Source: Gemmatimonadota bacterium
GTDB lineage: Bacteria; Gemmatimonadota; Gemmatimonadetes; Gemmatimonadales; GWC2-71-9
DNA: 64,000 nt
Direction of reading: 5' to 3'
Assembly (NCBI GenBank): GCA_029863245.1
Contig: JAOTVV010000001.1
Location: 310,001-374,000, forward strand
A model generated the notes under the pieces. That model worked only from the letters and a program-made list of their open reading frames with translations, ran no database searches and was not told the DNA's origin. Of the stretch, positions 53,149 to 61,425 are shown one piece after another (position 1 is the first letter of the stretch; each line of letters starts with the position of its first letter). The position numbers and the translations under genes were made by a program.

Positions 53149-53361
53149 CTATTCCGCCTCGCCCTTAATCTTCTCCTTGACCCGCTTGGCGGTCGAAGGG
53201 CTGATCACCTTCAAGACGAGGTAGAAGATGAACCCGAGGAGCGCGAGCCAGAGCAACGCCCAGAAGAGCGTAAACGCGATGCTCAACAGCCCGAAAAGCA
53301 GCTTCAGGGCCAGAATACCGAGAATGGCGAGCACCGCATACCCGACGATCGTGCGCAGCAT
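53149..53361 (-). CDS. Small membrane protein, 70 residues
   Basis: This protein has a long hydrophobic region (LAILGILALKLLFGLLSIAF, then LLWLALLGFIFYLVLKVI) with a short basic tail (KRVKEKIKGEAE), predicting two helices. GGGAGGCAAGGG precedes the ATG. The family is unknown. Confidence 0.65.
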   Translation of the reverse strand: MLRTIVGYAVLAILGILALKLLFGLLSIAFTLFWALLWLALLGFIFYLVLKVISPSTAKRVKEKIKGEAE

Positions 53362-53434
53362 CCCTTGCCTCCCGACGTGAGAGGGTTCAGTCTACAGTAC
53401 GAACCTATGACTCCACCAGTTTCAGCTCAAGGGA

Positions 53435-54544
53435 ATGCTCAGTCCTGACGTCGTCGTGATCGGCGGTGGCATCATCGGCGTGGCGTGCGCCCACCGATTC
53501 GCCAGCCACGGGCTCACGACCACGGTGCTCGAATCGGGACCCGAGCCCGGCGCGGCCACCCCGGCCGCGGCCGGGATGCTGACGACGTTCGCCGAGAGCG
53601 ACCCGGCCGACCCGATGTTCGTCTTTTCCGTTCGGGCTCGGGATCTCTACGCGGAGCTGATCCCCGCGCTCCAGGAGGAGACGGGACTCGACATCGCCTA
53701 CCGCACCGACGGCATCCTGCAGTTGGCACTCGACGAGGACGACATCACCCGGTTGCGCGAAGCGGTATCCATGCAGCGCCAGAGCGGCTTCACGGTCGAT
53801 TGGCTCTCGATCGACGAGGTACGGAAGATCGCCCCGGGCGTCGGTCCAGATGTGCTGGGGGCGGCGATGGCCGCCGAAGACGGGGGCCTCGATCCGCTCG
53901 CCTTGCACCAGGCCCTGCTCGAGAGCGCCCGGCGGCGCCACGGCGTCGAGATCGTCGCAAGTCGGGGTGACCAACTCCTGTTCGACGGGGAGCGCGTAAC
54001 CGGTGTGCGCACCGCGAGTGGCACGGTCAGCGCCGGCGCCGTGATCCTCGCGGCCGGCTGCTGGTCGAGTCAGGTGCGGGGACTGCCGCGGGCGTTGCCG
54101 GTGGAGCCGATTCGCGGTCAGATGGTCGCGCTCGACTGGCCCCCGGACGAGCCCCCCGCCACGGTCTACGCCGGCCACGGCTACGTGATGGAGCGACGGG
54201 GTGAGGCCATCGGGGGCTCCACCATGGAGCATGTCGGCTACGATCCCTCCACGACCCAAGACGGGCTCGACGACGTCCTTGCGAAGATCCGGCGTATCTA
54301 CCCAGCACTGGGGAACGCGACGGTGAGGCGGACCTGGGCTGGCCTCCGGCCGGGGACCCCCGACATGCTGCCCATCATCGGCCGCGATCCCACGGTAACC
54401 AACCTGTGGTACGCGACGGGCCACGGCCGCAATGGCATCCTCCTCGCCGGGATCACGGGAGAGGTGCTCCTTCAGCTGTTCACCGGAGAAGAAGTGGAAT
54501 ACGACCTGACGCCGGTCGACCCGGCCAGGCTGTGGCCCGCGTGA
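53435..54544 (+). CDS. thiO: Glycine oxidase-like FAD-dependent oxidoreductase (ThiO)
   Basis: This 369-residue DAO-family enzyme has the FAD Rossmann motif VVVIGGGIIGVACAHRFA, the second FAD motif GPEPGAATPAAAG, AAGCWSSQVRG, and the C-terminal GLRPGTPDMLPIIGRDP and YATGHGRNGILLAG. It would oxidise glycine (or a related amino acid) to the imine used for thiazole synthesis, or act more generally. AAGGGA directly precedes the ATG. No other thiamin gene is in the window; the next gene is lipA after 101 bases. D-amino-acid oxidase-like activity is the alternative. Confidence 0.88.
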   Translation: MLSPDVVVIGGGIIGVACAHRFASHGLTTTVLESGPEPGAATPAAAGMLTTFAESDPADPMFVFSVRARDLYAELIPALQEETGLDIAYRTDGILQLALDEDDITRLREAVSMQRQSGFTVDWLSIDEVRKIAPGVGPDVLGAAMAAEDGGLDPLALHQALLESARRRHGVEIVASRGDQLLFDGERVTGVRTASGTVSAGAVILAAGCWSSQVRGLPRALPVEPIRGQMVALDWPPDEPPATVYAGHGYVMERRGEAIGGSTMEHVGYDPSTTQDGLDDVLAKIRRIYPALGNATVRRTWAGLRPGTPDMLPIIGRDPTVTNLWYATGHGRNGILLAGITGEVLLQLFTGEEVEYDLTPVDPARLWPA

Positions 54545-54645
54545 TTTCGCCGGTCGTCGTTCGTTCACCTCGATTGCCCTGACCCCACCGCACCACGGAC
54601 AGCACGCTGGTCGCATCTCATGCGGCTGGCTATGTTTCGCTGCCT

Positions 54646-55539
54646 ATGCAACTCATCCAACTCACGTCCCGCGCGCCGACGCGAAAGCCCCCCTGGCTCA
54701 AGGTGAAAGCCCCCGGGGGACAGACCTACGTCGGCGTGAAACGCATGATGCGCGATCTCGGCCTCCACACCGTCTGCGAGGAGGCCCATTGCCCCAACAT
54801 CGGAGAGTGTTGGGAGCACCGCGCGGCGACGTTCATGATTCTCGGTGACGTGTGCACGCGGAACTGTGCCTATTGCGCCGTCGCGCACGGAACGCCGGCG
54901 CCCTACGATCCGGACGAACCGGCGCGCCTCGCCGAAGCCGTTGCCCGACTGGGCCTAAAACACATCGTGATCACCAGCGTCGATCGGGACGACCTGCCGA
55001 ACGGGGGTGCCGAGGCATTCGCCGGCTGCGTGACCGAGATCAGGGCACGACTGCCCGAGGCTTCCGTCGAATTGCTGATTCCCGACTTCAAGGGATCCGA
55101 CCGGGCGCTCGCGATCGTCGTCGAGGCCAAACCCGACATTCTCAACCACAACCTCGAGACCGTCGCGCGGCTCTACCGCATCGCGCGGCCCGGCGGTCGG
55201 TATGACCGAGCCCTTCGCCTGCTGCGTCGGGCCAAGGAGATGGATTCGAGCCTGCTCACCAAGTCGGGGCTCATGGTGGGGCTCGGGGAGGAGTGGGACG
55301 AACTCGTCGTCGCCATGCAGGACCTGCGTGACGAAGCCGTCGACCTCTTGACGATTGGCCAATACCTCCGTCCCTCGGACGGCCACCTGCCCGTCGCACG
55401 CTTCTACTCACTGGAAGAGTTCGCCCAACTCCGCGAAGTGGGCCGGCGGATGGGGTACCGACACGTCGAGTCGGGCCCGCTCGTACGTTCATCGTATCAC
55501 GCGTGGGAGCAGGTGCAGCAGGCAAGCGCCAGCACCTGA
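54646..55539 (+). CDS. lipA: Lipoyl synthase
   Basis: This 297-residue radical-SAM enzyme inserts sulfur at C6 and C8 of protein-bound octanoate. The auxiliary cluster ligands are Cys44, Cys49 and Cys55 (CEEAHCPNIGEC), the SAM cluster is CTRNCAYC (Cys70, Cys74, Cys77), and the terminal auxiliary ligand is the Ser in VRSSYHAWEQ. TATGTT ends 9 bases before the ATG and no Shine-Dalgarno is visible, so the message may be leaderless. It leads into the pdh cluster, 21 bases before pdhA. Confidence 0.97.
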   Translation: MQLIQLTSRAPTRKPPWLKVKAPGGQTYVGVKRMMRDLGLHTVCEEAHCPNIGECWEHRAATFMILGDVCTRNCAYCAVAHGTPAPYDPDEPARLAEAVARLGLKHIVITSVDRDDLPNGGAEAFAGCVTEIRARLPEASVELLIPDFKGSDRALAIVVEAKPDILNHNLETVARLYRIARPGGRYDRALRLLRRAKEMDSSLLTKSGLMVGLGEEWDELVVAMQDLRDEAVDLLTIGQYLRPSDGHLPVARFYSLEEFAQLREVGRRMGYRHVESGPLVRSSYHAWEQVQQASAST

Positions 55540-55560
55540 GCCCCAAAGGAGACGTCTGCG

Positions 55561-56559
55561 GTGTCGCAACCAGCCCGCCTCCATCATGTTGAGCCCGGGC
55601 GTGCCGAGTTTTACCACCGGCTGCTTCGGCAGATGCTGCTGGTCCGTCGTTTCGAGGAGCGGGCCGGCGAAGCATACGCGCAGGGACAGATCGGGGGCTT
55701 CTGCCATCTGTACATTGGGCAGGAAGCCGTGGCCGTTGGCGCGCTCAATGCGATCCGCCCGGACGACTATGTGTTCGCGAGCTATCGGGAGCACGCCCAC
55801 GCCATCATCGCTGGGACGGCGCCCGGTGCGGTGATGGCGGAGTTGTTTGGTCGCGAGGGCGGGTGTTCCGGCGGCAAGGGCGGCTCGATGCACCTGTTCA
55901 ACGTCGAGCACAACTTCCTTGGCGGGCACGGGATCGTGGGCGCTCATTTACCTCTGGCGGCAGGTGCCGCGTTCGCCTCGCGGTACCGCGGCACCGATCA
56001 GGTGGTGCTGTGCTTCTTTGGCGAGGCCGCCGTCAACATCGGTGCCTTCCACGAGACGCTCAACATGGCCGCCCTCTGGGAGCTGCCAGTGGTGTTCCTC
56101 TGCGAGAACAACCGGTACGGGATGGGCACGGCGCTCGAGCGGGCGGCGGCGGTGTGGGACGTGTACCGGCGCGCATGCTCGTACGATATGGCAGAGGAAA
56201 CCGTCGATGGCATGGACGTGCTCGCGGTGTACGAGGCGACGCGTGGCGCCGTCACCCGCGCCCGCCAGGAGCATCTCCCCACCCTACTCGAGGCTCGCAC
56301 CTATCGCTACATGGGTCACTCGATGGCGGATCCCATTCACGGGCACTACCGGACGAAGGAGGAGTTGGAGGAGCAGAAGCTGCAGGATCCGATCCAGCGA
56401 CTGCTGCGGCAGCTCTTGGACGACGAGCTCATGACGGATGCGGCCATCGAGCGGATGCGCGGCGAGGTAGAGCAGGAGGTAGAGGAGGCTCTGCGCTTTG
56501 CCGACGAGAGTCCGGAACCGCCGCCCGAAGCGCTCTACACCGACGTCTACCGAGACTGA
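55561..56559 (+). CDS. pdhA: Pyruvate dehydrogenase E1 alpha subunit
   Basis: This 332-residue ThDP-dependent subunit has YIGQEAVAVG near residue 52, SYREHAH and GGCSGGKGGSMHL. The ThDP/Mg motif reads CFFGEAAVNIGAFHE (152-166) and CENNRYGMGT. The usual GDG of the motif has become GEA (Glu155, Ala156), so the first metal ligand is Glu rather than Asp. The GTG start has AAGGAG in front. It decarboxylates pyruvate with the beta subunit 1 base downstream. Confidence 0.93.
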   Translation: MSQPARLHHVEPGRAEFYHRLLRQMLLVRRFEERAGEAYAQGQIGGFCHLYIGQEAVAVGALNAIRPDDYVFASYREHAHAIIAGTAPGAVMAELFGREGGCSGGKGGSMHLFNVEHNFLGGHGIVGAHLPLAAGAAFASRYRGTDQVVLCFFGEAAVNIGAFHETLNMAALWELPVVFLCENNRYGMGTALERAAAVWDVYRRACSYDMAEETVDGMDVLAVYEATRGAVTRARQEHLPTLLEARTYRYMGHSMADPIHGHYRTKEELEEQKLQDPIQRLLRQLLDDELMTDAAIERMRGEVEQEVEEALRFADESPEPPPEALYTDVYRD

Positions 56560-56560
56560 C

Positions 56561-57544
56561 ATGCCAGTCGTCACGTATCGCGACGCCCTGAACCAGGCTC
56601 TCCGCGAGGAGATGGACCGTGACCCGAACGTCTTCCTCATGGGAGAGGAAGTCGGGGTCTATCAGGGGGCCTACAAGGTGAGTCGGGGCTTGCTCGAGGC
56701 GTTCAACGAGCGACGGGTCATCGACACACCCATTGCCGAGCTCGGGTTTGCCGGGATCGGCGTCGGCGCGGCCATGGTCGGACTGCGACCGGTGATCGAA
56801 TTCATGACCTGGAACTTCGCGCTCCTCGCCGTCGACCAAGTGGTGAATTCAGCGGCCAAGATGCTGTACATGTCGGGCGGCCAGATCCCGATTCCGATCG
56901 TGTTCCGTGGCCCGGGCGGGGCGGCGCTTCAGCTCGCGGCCCAGCACTCCCAGGCGCTCGAATCGTGGTACGCCCACGTGCCGGGCCTCAAGGTCGTGGC
57001 TCCGGCCACGCCGTACGACGCCAAGGGACTGCTCAAGGCGGCGATCCGTGACGACAACCCGGTCGTGTTTCTCGAGGGTGAGATGCTGTACAACGCGAAG
57101 GGGGAGGTGCCGGACGGGGACTACACCGTTCCCATCGGCGTGGCGGACGTGAAGCGGGAGGGAAGCGATGTCACGTTGATCTGTCACTCGAAGACGGTGA
57201 CGGTGGCGGAACGGGCCGCGGAGCGGCTTGCCGCCGAGCTGGACGTGTCGGCCGAGGTGGTGGACCTTCGGAGTATTCGGCCCCTCGATACCGAGACGAT
57301 CGTCACCAGCGTGCAGAAGACCAATCGGTGCGTCGTGGTCGAGGAAGGCTGGCCATTCTGTGGCGTGGGGGCACAGGTCGTGGACGAGCTGCAGCGCCGG
57401 GCTTTCGACTCTTTGGACGCACCGGTTCTTCGCGTGACCAGTGCCGACGTACCGATGCCATACAACAAGAAGCTGGAACGGGCGGCCAAGCCGAACCCCG
57501 ACAGAGTGATCGCGGCGGTCAAGCAGGTCGCCTACCTCGACTGA
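56561..57544 (+). CDS. pdhB: Pyruvate dehydrogenase E1 beta subunit
   Basis: This 327-residue subunit has VFLMGEEVGVYQGAYKVSRG, RVIDTPIAELGFAGIGVGAA and the C-terminal VDLRSIRPLDTETIV typical of E1 beta. The start at 56561 lies one base after the alpha subunit stop. It pairs with PdhA to form the E1 heterotetramer. Confidence 0.95.
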   Translation: MPVVTYRDALNQALREEMDRDPNVFLMGEEVGVYQGAYKVSRGLLEAFNERRVIDTPIAELGFAGIGVGAAMVGLRPVIEFMTWNFALLAVDQVVNSAAKMLYMSGGQIPIPIVFRGPGGAALQLAAQHSQALESWYAHVPGLKVVAPATPYDAKGLLKAAIRDDNPVVFLEGEMLYNAKGEVPDGDYTVPIGVADVKREGSDVTLICHSKTVTVAERAAERLAAELDVSAEVVDLRSIRPLDTETIVTSVQKTNRCVVVEEGWPFCGVGAQVVDELQRRAFDSLDAPVLRVTSADVPMPYNKKLERAAKPNPDRVIAAVKQVAYLD

Positions 57545-57561
57545 CCCGGATCGGACTGACC

Positions 57562-58788
57562 ATGGCGACGAAAGTGCTGATGGAGGCCCTCTCCCCGACG
57601 ATGGAGGAGGGCAAGGTCCTATCGTGGCTCAAGCGCGAAGGCGACACGGTGTCGAGCGGCGAAGTCCTCGCTGAGGTCGAGACCGACAAGGCGGTCATGG
57701 AGTTGCAGGCCCGGGGCTCCGGCGTGCTGCGGAAGATCCTCGCCGGAGACGGTGCCACGGTCGAGGTGGGGAGCATCGTCGGAATCATCGCCGCCGCGGA
57801 CGAGGACATTGGGAGCCTGCTGCAGGCGGATCCCTCGAAGCAGGCGCCCCCACAGGCCGAGGCCGCCAAGCCGGCGGCGAGCCGACCCCCACCGAAGCCC
57901 GAGAGCCCGGCGATGGCGGCGGCGGCGACCACCGCACCTCCGTCTGCGGGACGGGTGAAGGCATCGCCACTGGCTCGGCGGCTCGCCGAGGACCGGGGGC
58001 TCGAGCTCGCCGGTGTCAGCGGATCCGGCCCCGGCGGGCGCATTGTCAAGCGGGATGTGGAGCGTGCCGCCATCCGGCCGCTACCGGTGGCGGCGGGCAC
58101 GTCGTCGGGGTACGAGGACGTCGAGCTCAGCCAGATCCGCAAGACGATCGCCAAACGGCTGGTCCAATCACTCGGCCCGATCCCGCACTTCTTCCTGACG
58201 ACCGAGGTGGACATGGAGCGTGCGGCGGACGCGCGCGCTCACCTGAACGGACTCGATGACGGCCCGCGCATCTCGTTCAATGACATCATCCTCAAAGCCG
58301 TGGCGGCGGCGCTGACGCAGCATCGTGACTGCAACGCCTGGTGGCTGGACGGGAAGATCCGCTATTTCAACGAGGTCCACCTTTCCGTGGCAGTCGCCGT
58401 CCAAGACGGGCTCATCACCCCGGTGATCCGCAATGCGCACATGAAGTCGCTTAGGCAAATCGCCGCCGAATCGCGCGAGCTCGCCGACCGGGCCAGGAAC
58501 CGCAAGCTCACGCCCGAGGAGTACACCGGAGGAACCTTCTCCGTGTCGAACCTCGGGATGTTCGACATCGACCAGTTCACCGGCGTGATCAACCCTCCGG
58601 AAGCCGGTCTCATCGCGGTGGGGAGCATCGCCGAGAAGCCGGTGGTAGTGGACGCAGACGTGACCGTCCGGCGGCGCATGCGCCTCACGATGAGCTGCGA
58701 CCACCGCGTGATCGACGGAGCCACCGGTGCCCGGTTCCTCCAGACGGTGCGACGGATGCTGGAGAACCCGCTGGCGATCGTGTGGTGA
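57562..58788 (+). CDS. pdhC: Dihydrolipoamide acetyltransferase (E2) with one lipoyl domain
   Basis: This 408-residue E2 has one lipoyl domain (EVETDKAVMELQA, Lys43), a Pro/Ala linker, the peripheral subunit-binding domain (KASPLARRLAEDRGLELAGV), then the catalytic domain ending in MSCDHRVIDGATGARFLQ with the active His. It transfers the acetyl group to CoA. The start 57562 is chosen by family alignment; the longer frame lies in pdhB. It is followed by lpd after 74 bases. Confidence 0.96.
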   Translation: MATKVLMEALSPTMEEGKVLSWLKREGDTVSSGEVLAEVETDKAVMELQARGSGVLRKILAGDGATVEVGSIVGIIAAADEDIGSLLQADPSKQAPPQAEAAKPAASRPPPKPESPAMAAAATTAPPSAGRVKASPLARRLAEDRGLELAGVSGSGPGGRIVKRDVERAAIRPLPVAAGTSSGYEDVELSQIRKTIAKRLVQSLGPIPHFFLTTEVDMERAADARAHLNGLDDGPRISFNDIILKAVAAALTQHRDCNAWWLDGKIRYFNEVHLSVAVAVQDGLITPVIRNAHMKSLRQIAAESRELADRARNRKLTPEEYTGGTFSVSNLGMFDIDQFTGVINPPEAGLIAVGSIAEKPVVVDADVTVRRRMRLTMSCDHRVIDGATGARFLQTVRRMLENPLAIVW

Positions 58789-58862
58789 GCATGGCCCCGG
58801 GATGACCGACCGGCACGCGGGACGCCACGAGATTCCTCAACCCAGTCACTGGATGCTCAACC

Positions 58863-60257
58863 GTGTCTCAGACCTTTGACGCCATCATCCTCGGCGGCGG
58901 ACCCGCCGGTTACGTGTGCGCGATCCGATCGGCCCAGTTGGGGCTGAAGGTGGCCGTCGTCGAGCGCGACAAGCTTGGCGGCGTCTGCGTCAACGTCGGG
59001 TGCATTCCCAGCAAGGCCCTCCTACACAGCGCCTACGTGGCCAATCTGGTCCGTCACGACGCCAAGACCCTGGGGGTCACCGTCGGAGCAGTCACGCTCG
59101 ACTTTGGGACGGCCATCAAGCACTCGCGACAGGTGAGCGATCAGAACTCCAAGGGCGTGGGGTTCCTGATGAAAAAGCACGGCGTGACCGTGATCGCGGG
59201 AACGGGGACCCTCAGGAAAGGGAAGACCGTCACCGTGGACGGTAAGACATACACCGCATCCAAAGCCGTCGTGATCGCGACGGGGACGCGGGTCAAGGGA
59301 CTGCCGCAGATCGGGCTCGAGCTCAACAAGTCGACCGTGATCTCGACCGACGATGCGCTCTTCCTTCCGATGGTGCCGTCGTCGGTCGCCATCGTGGGCG
59401 CTGGAGCGGTAGGATGCGAGTTCGCCGACATCTTCAACGCCTTCGGCTCTGCCGTGACGCTCATCGAAGTGCTGCCGCAGATTCTGCCGCTCGAAGACCA
59501 GGAGTCGGCGGCGGCGCTCGCCAAGAGTTTTCAGAAACGGAAGATCACCATGATGACGGGGGCAAAGGTCTCGGGCGCCAACGTCGCTGATACGAGCGTC
59601 ACGCTCGACGTCGAGGCGGGCGGCTCGCGCCGGACGGTGACAGTCGACACCGTGCTGATGGCGGCCGGTCGAGCCCTCAATACCGAGGGGGTGGGGTTCG
59701 ACAGCGCCGGCGTCCAGCTCACCGACGGCGGCTTCGTCAAGGTGGATGCGAACCTGCGCACGACGGCTGACGGCGTCTACGCCATCGGCGACATCGCCGG
59801 ACCACCCATGCTCGCCCACAAAGGAAGCCGCGAGGGCGTGTTCGTGGCGGAGGTGATCGCGGGCAAAACACCACACCCGATCCGCTACGACAACATCCCG
59901 AGTGTCACCTACTGCCATCCCGAGGTCGCCAGCATCGGGCTGAGCGAGGCGCAGTGCAAGGAGCGGAAACTCGACTATGTGGTGGGGCGGTTCCCGTTCA
60001 GCGCCAACGGTCGGGCGCGAGCGACGATGGAAACCGACGGATTCGTCAAGATCCTTCGTGACTCGCGCTACGGAGAGATCCTGGGCGCGCACATCGTCGC
60101 CTCCCACGCCAGCGAGCTGATCCACGAACTGGTCGTCGCACGCGAGAACGAGTACACCGTGGAAGAAATCGACCTGGCGGTCCATGCTCACCCGACCCTG
60201 TCGGAGGCCGTCGCCGAGGCGGCGCTCGATTCGCTCGGCCGGGTCATACACACCTAG
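58863..60257 (+). CDS. lpd: Dihydrolipoamide dehydrogenase (E3)
   Basis: This 464-residue FAD enzyme has GGGPAGYVCAIRSAQLG for FAD, the redox disulfide in KLGGVCVNVGCIPSKALLH, NAD motif VGAGAVGCEFADIFNAFG, and the C-terminal AHPTLSEAVAEAAL with the active-site His. It reoxidises the lipoyl groups of E2 and GcvH, so it also serves the glycine cleavage system. The start GTG 58863 has only a weak Shine-Dalgarno. Confidence 0.97.
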   Translation: MSQTFDAIILGGGPAGYVCAIRSAQLGLKVAVVERDKLGGVCVNVGCIPSKALLHSAYVANLVRHDAKTLGVTVGAVTLDFGTAIKHSRQVSDQNSKGVGFLMKKHGVTVIAGTGTLRKGKTVTVDGKTYTASKAVVIATGTRVKGLPQIGLELNKSTVISTDDALFLPMVPSSVAIVGAGAVGCEFADIFNAFGSAVTLIEVLPQILPLEDQESAAALAKSFQKRKITMMTGAKVSGANVADTSVTLDVEAGGSRRTVTVDTVLMAAGRALNTEGVGFDSAGVQLTDGGFVKVDANLRTTADGVYAIGDIAGPPMLAHKGSREGVFVAEVIAGKTPHPIRYDNIPSVTYCHPEVASIGLSEAQCKERKLDYVVGRFPFSANGRARATMETDGFVKILRDSRYGEILGAHIVASHASELIHELVVARENEYTVEEIDLAVHAHPTLSEAVAEAALDSLGRVIHT

Positions 60258-60260
60258 GCG

Positions 60261-60665
60261 GTGCCCACCACCGATCCCGTCGGTACCGCCCTCGCGAGCA
60301 TCGGCGCCGGAGCGACCACCGGCGCGGCGGTCATGACCGGTGGGGTGTTGGCGTTACGCCTCCTGCAAGCTCGCGAGGTCTCGTCGGTGTCGACCGAGAC
60401 CGGCTCCCTCCTGCTGGCTGGATCGGCCCTGGCCGGGCTGATCGCCGCCGTGGCCACCGGATGGCTCCGCACGCGGGCAATCGACGATGTCTGGCGTAGG
60501 GGCGTCACCGGTGCCGTGTCGGCGTTCGGCACGGTGCTCCTCGCCTTGGGCACGACCGTGGCCGACATGCTTGCCGGACCGATCGGGGTGGCCGTCTATC
60601 TCGCGCTGTTGCTTGCGGCCGCAGTCGCCGCGCACCGAGCGGCGCGACGGGCAGCGTCCCGGTGA
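60261..60665 (+). CDS. Small membrane protein between lpd and lipB
   Basis: This 134-residue protein has about three or four hydrophobic helices (GAAVMTGGVLALRLLQA, LLLAGSALAGLIAAVATGWL, GAVSAFGTVLLALGTTVADM, then GVAVYLALLLAAAVAAHRA). I know no family. It starts at GTG 60261, three bases after lpd, and overlaps lipB by 4 bases (GTGA), so it belongs to this operon. It may be a transporter-like accessory or remnant. Confidence 0.65.
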   Translation: MPTTDPVGTALASIGAGATTGAAVMTGGVLALRLLQAREVSSVSTETGSLLLAGSALAGLIAAVATGWLRTRAIDDVWRRGVTGAVSAFGTVLLALGTTVADMLAGPIGVAVYLALLLAAAVAAHRAARRAASR

Positions 60666-61366
60666 GCACAACGCTCGAGGTCGTCGGCCTGGGCCGGCTG
60701 GCGTACGGAGAGGCCCTCGACCTCCAGCGGCGGGTAGCCGAAGCCCGTCTCGACCGACGCTTCGACCACGATCTCCTTCTGCTGGTGGAGCATCCCCCGG
60801 TGGTCACGCTGGGCCGGTCCTTCCGGCCGGAACACCTGTCGACGCCGCGGGCAGAGTTGGAGGCACGCGGGGTCGAGGTCTACGAGATCGAGCGCGGTGG
60901 CGACGTGACGTTCCACGGTCCCGGTCAACTCGTGGGGTATCCGATCTTCGACCTGACGGAGCACCGAAAGGACCTGCACTGGTTCTTGCGTCAGCTGGAG
61001 GCAAGCCTGATCGACGCCCTGGACGAATTCGGCATACCGGCCGAACGTCAGCCCGGCCTGACTGGGGTGTGGACGCGGGGCAGGAAGATCGCGAGCATCG
61101 GCATCCACGTGCGGCGCTGGGTCACGTGGCACGGCTTCGCCCTGAACGTGCTCACCAACCTCTCGTACTTCGACCTCATCGTTCCGTGCGGCATCGATGG
61201 CGTGACGATGACGAGCGTGAAGCGCGAGTTGGGCGAGAACACGCCGCGCGACGTCTGGGCCCGCGCCGCCGACCAGGTCGTCCTCGGATTCGCCCGGGTG
61301 TTCGGACAGCGTCCGCAGGCCGGTAATACCAATGATCTCCGGAACGGGCTCGCCGGAGCTGGCTGA
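60662..61366 (+). CDS. lipB: Lipoyl(octanoyl) transferase
   Basis: This 234-residue enzyme moves octanoate from acyl carrier protein to lipoyl domains. RGGDVTFHGPGQLVGYPI is the substrate loop, GVWTRGRKIASIGIHVRRWV carries the catalytic Lys142, and LIVPCGIDGVTMTS carries Cys176. It is the last gene of the lipA-pdh-lpd group and is followed by a 9-base-stem hairpin. It supplies E2, while the LipM-type gene near gcvP may supply GcvH. Confidence 0.97.
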   Translation: MSTTLEVVGLGRLAYGEALDLQRRVAEARLDRRFDHDLLLLVEHPPVVTLGRSFRPEHLSTPRAELEARGVEVYEIERGGDVTFHGPGQLVGYPIFDLTEHRKDLHWFLRQLEASLIDALDEFGIPAERQPGLTGVWTRGRKIASIGIHVRRWVTWHGFALNVLTNLSYFDLIVPCGIDGVTMTSVKRELGENTPRDVWARAADQVVLGFARVFGQRPQAGNTNDLRNGLAGAG

Positions 61367-61378
61367 CTCCACCTTGCT

Positions 61379-61421
61379 CCGGGACGAGGGCCCCGCCACG
61401 CCCCTCCCCGGGTCGTCCCGG
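61379..61421. terminator. GC-rich hairpin at a convergent gene junction
   Basis: CCGGGACGA (61379-61387) pairs with TCGTCCCGG (61413-61421), 9 bases with a 25-base loop, in the gap between the lipB stop and the M20 peptidase end. No T run is visible. Confidence 0.5.
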
Positions 61422-61425
61422 GCTG

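Noticed and set aside
59022-60251. A 409-codon minus-strand frame opposite lpd
   Set aside because: The plus-strand gene is an intact dihydrolipoamide dehydrogenase; the antisense frame has the same shadow composition and no start context.
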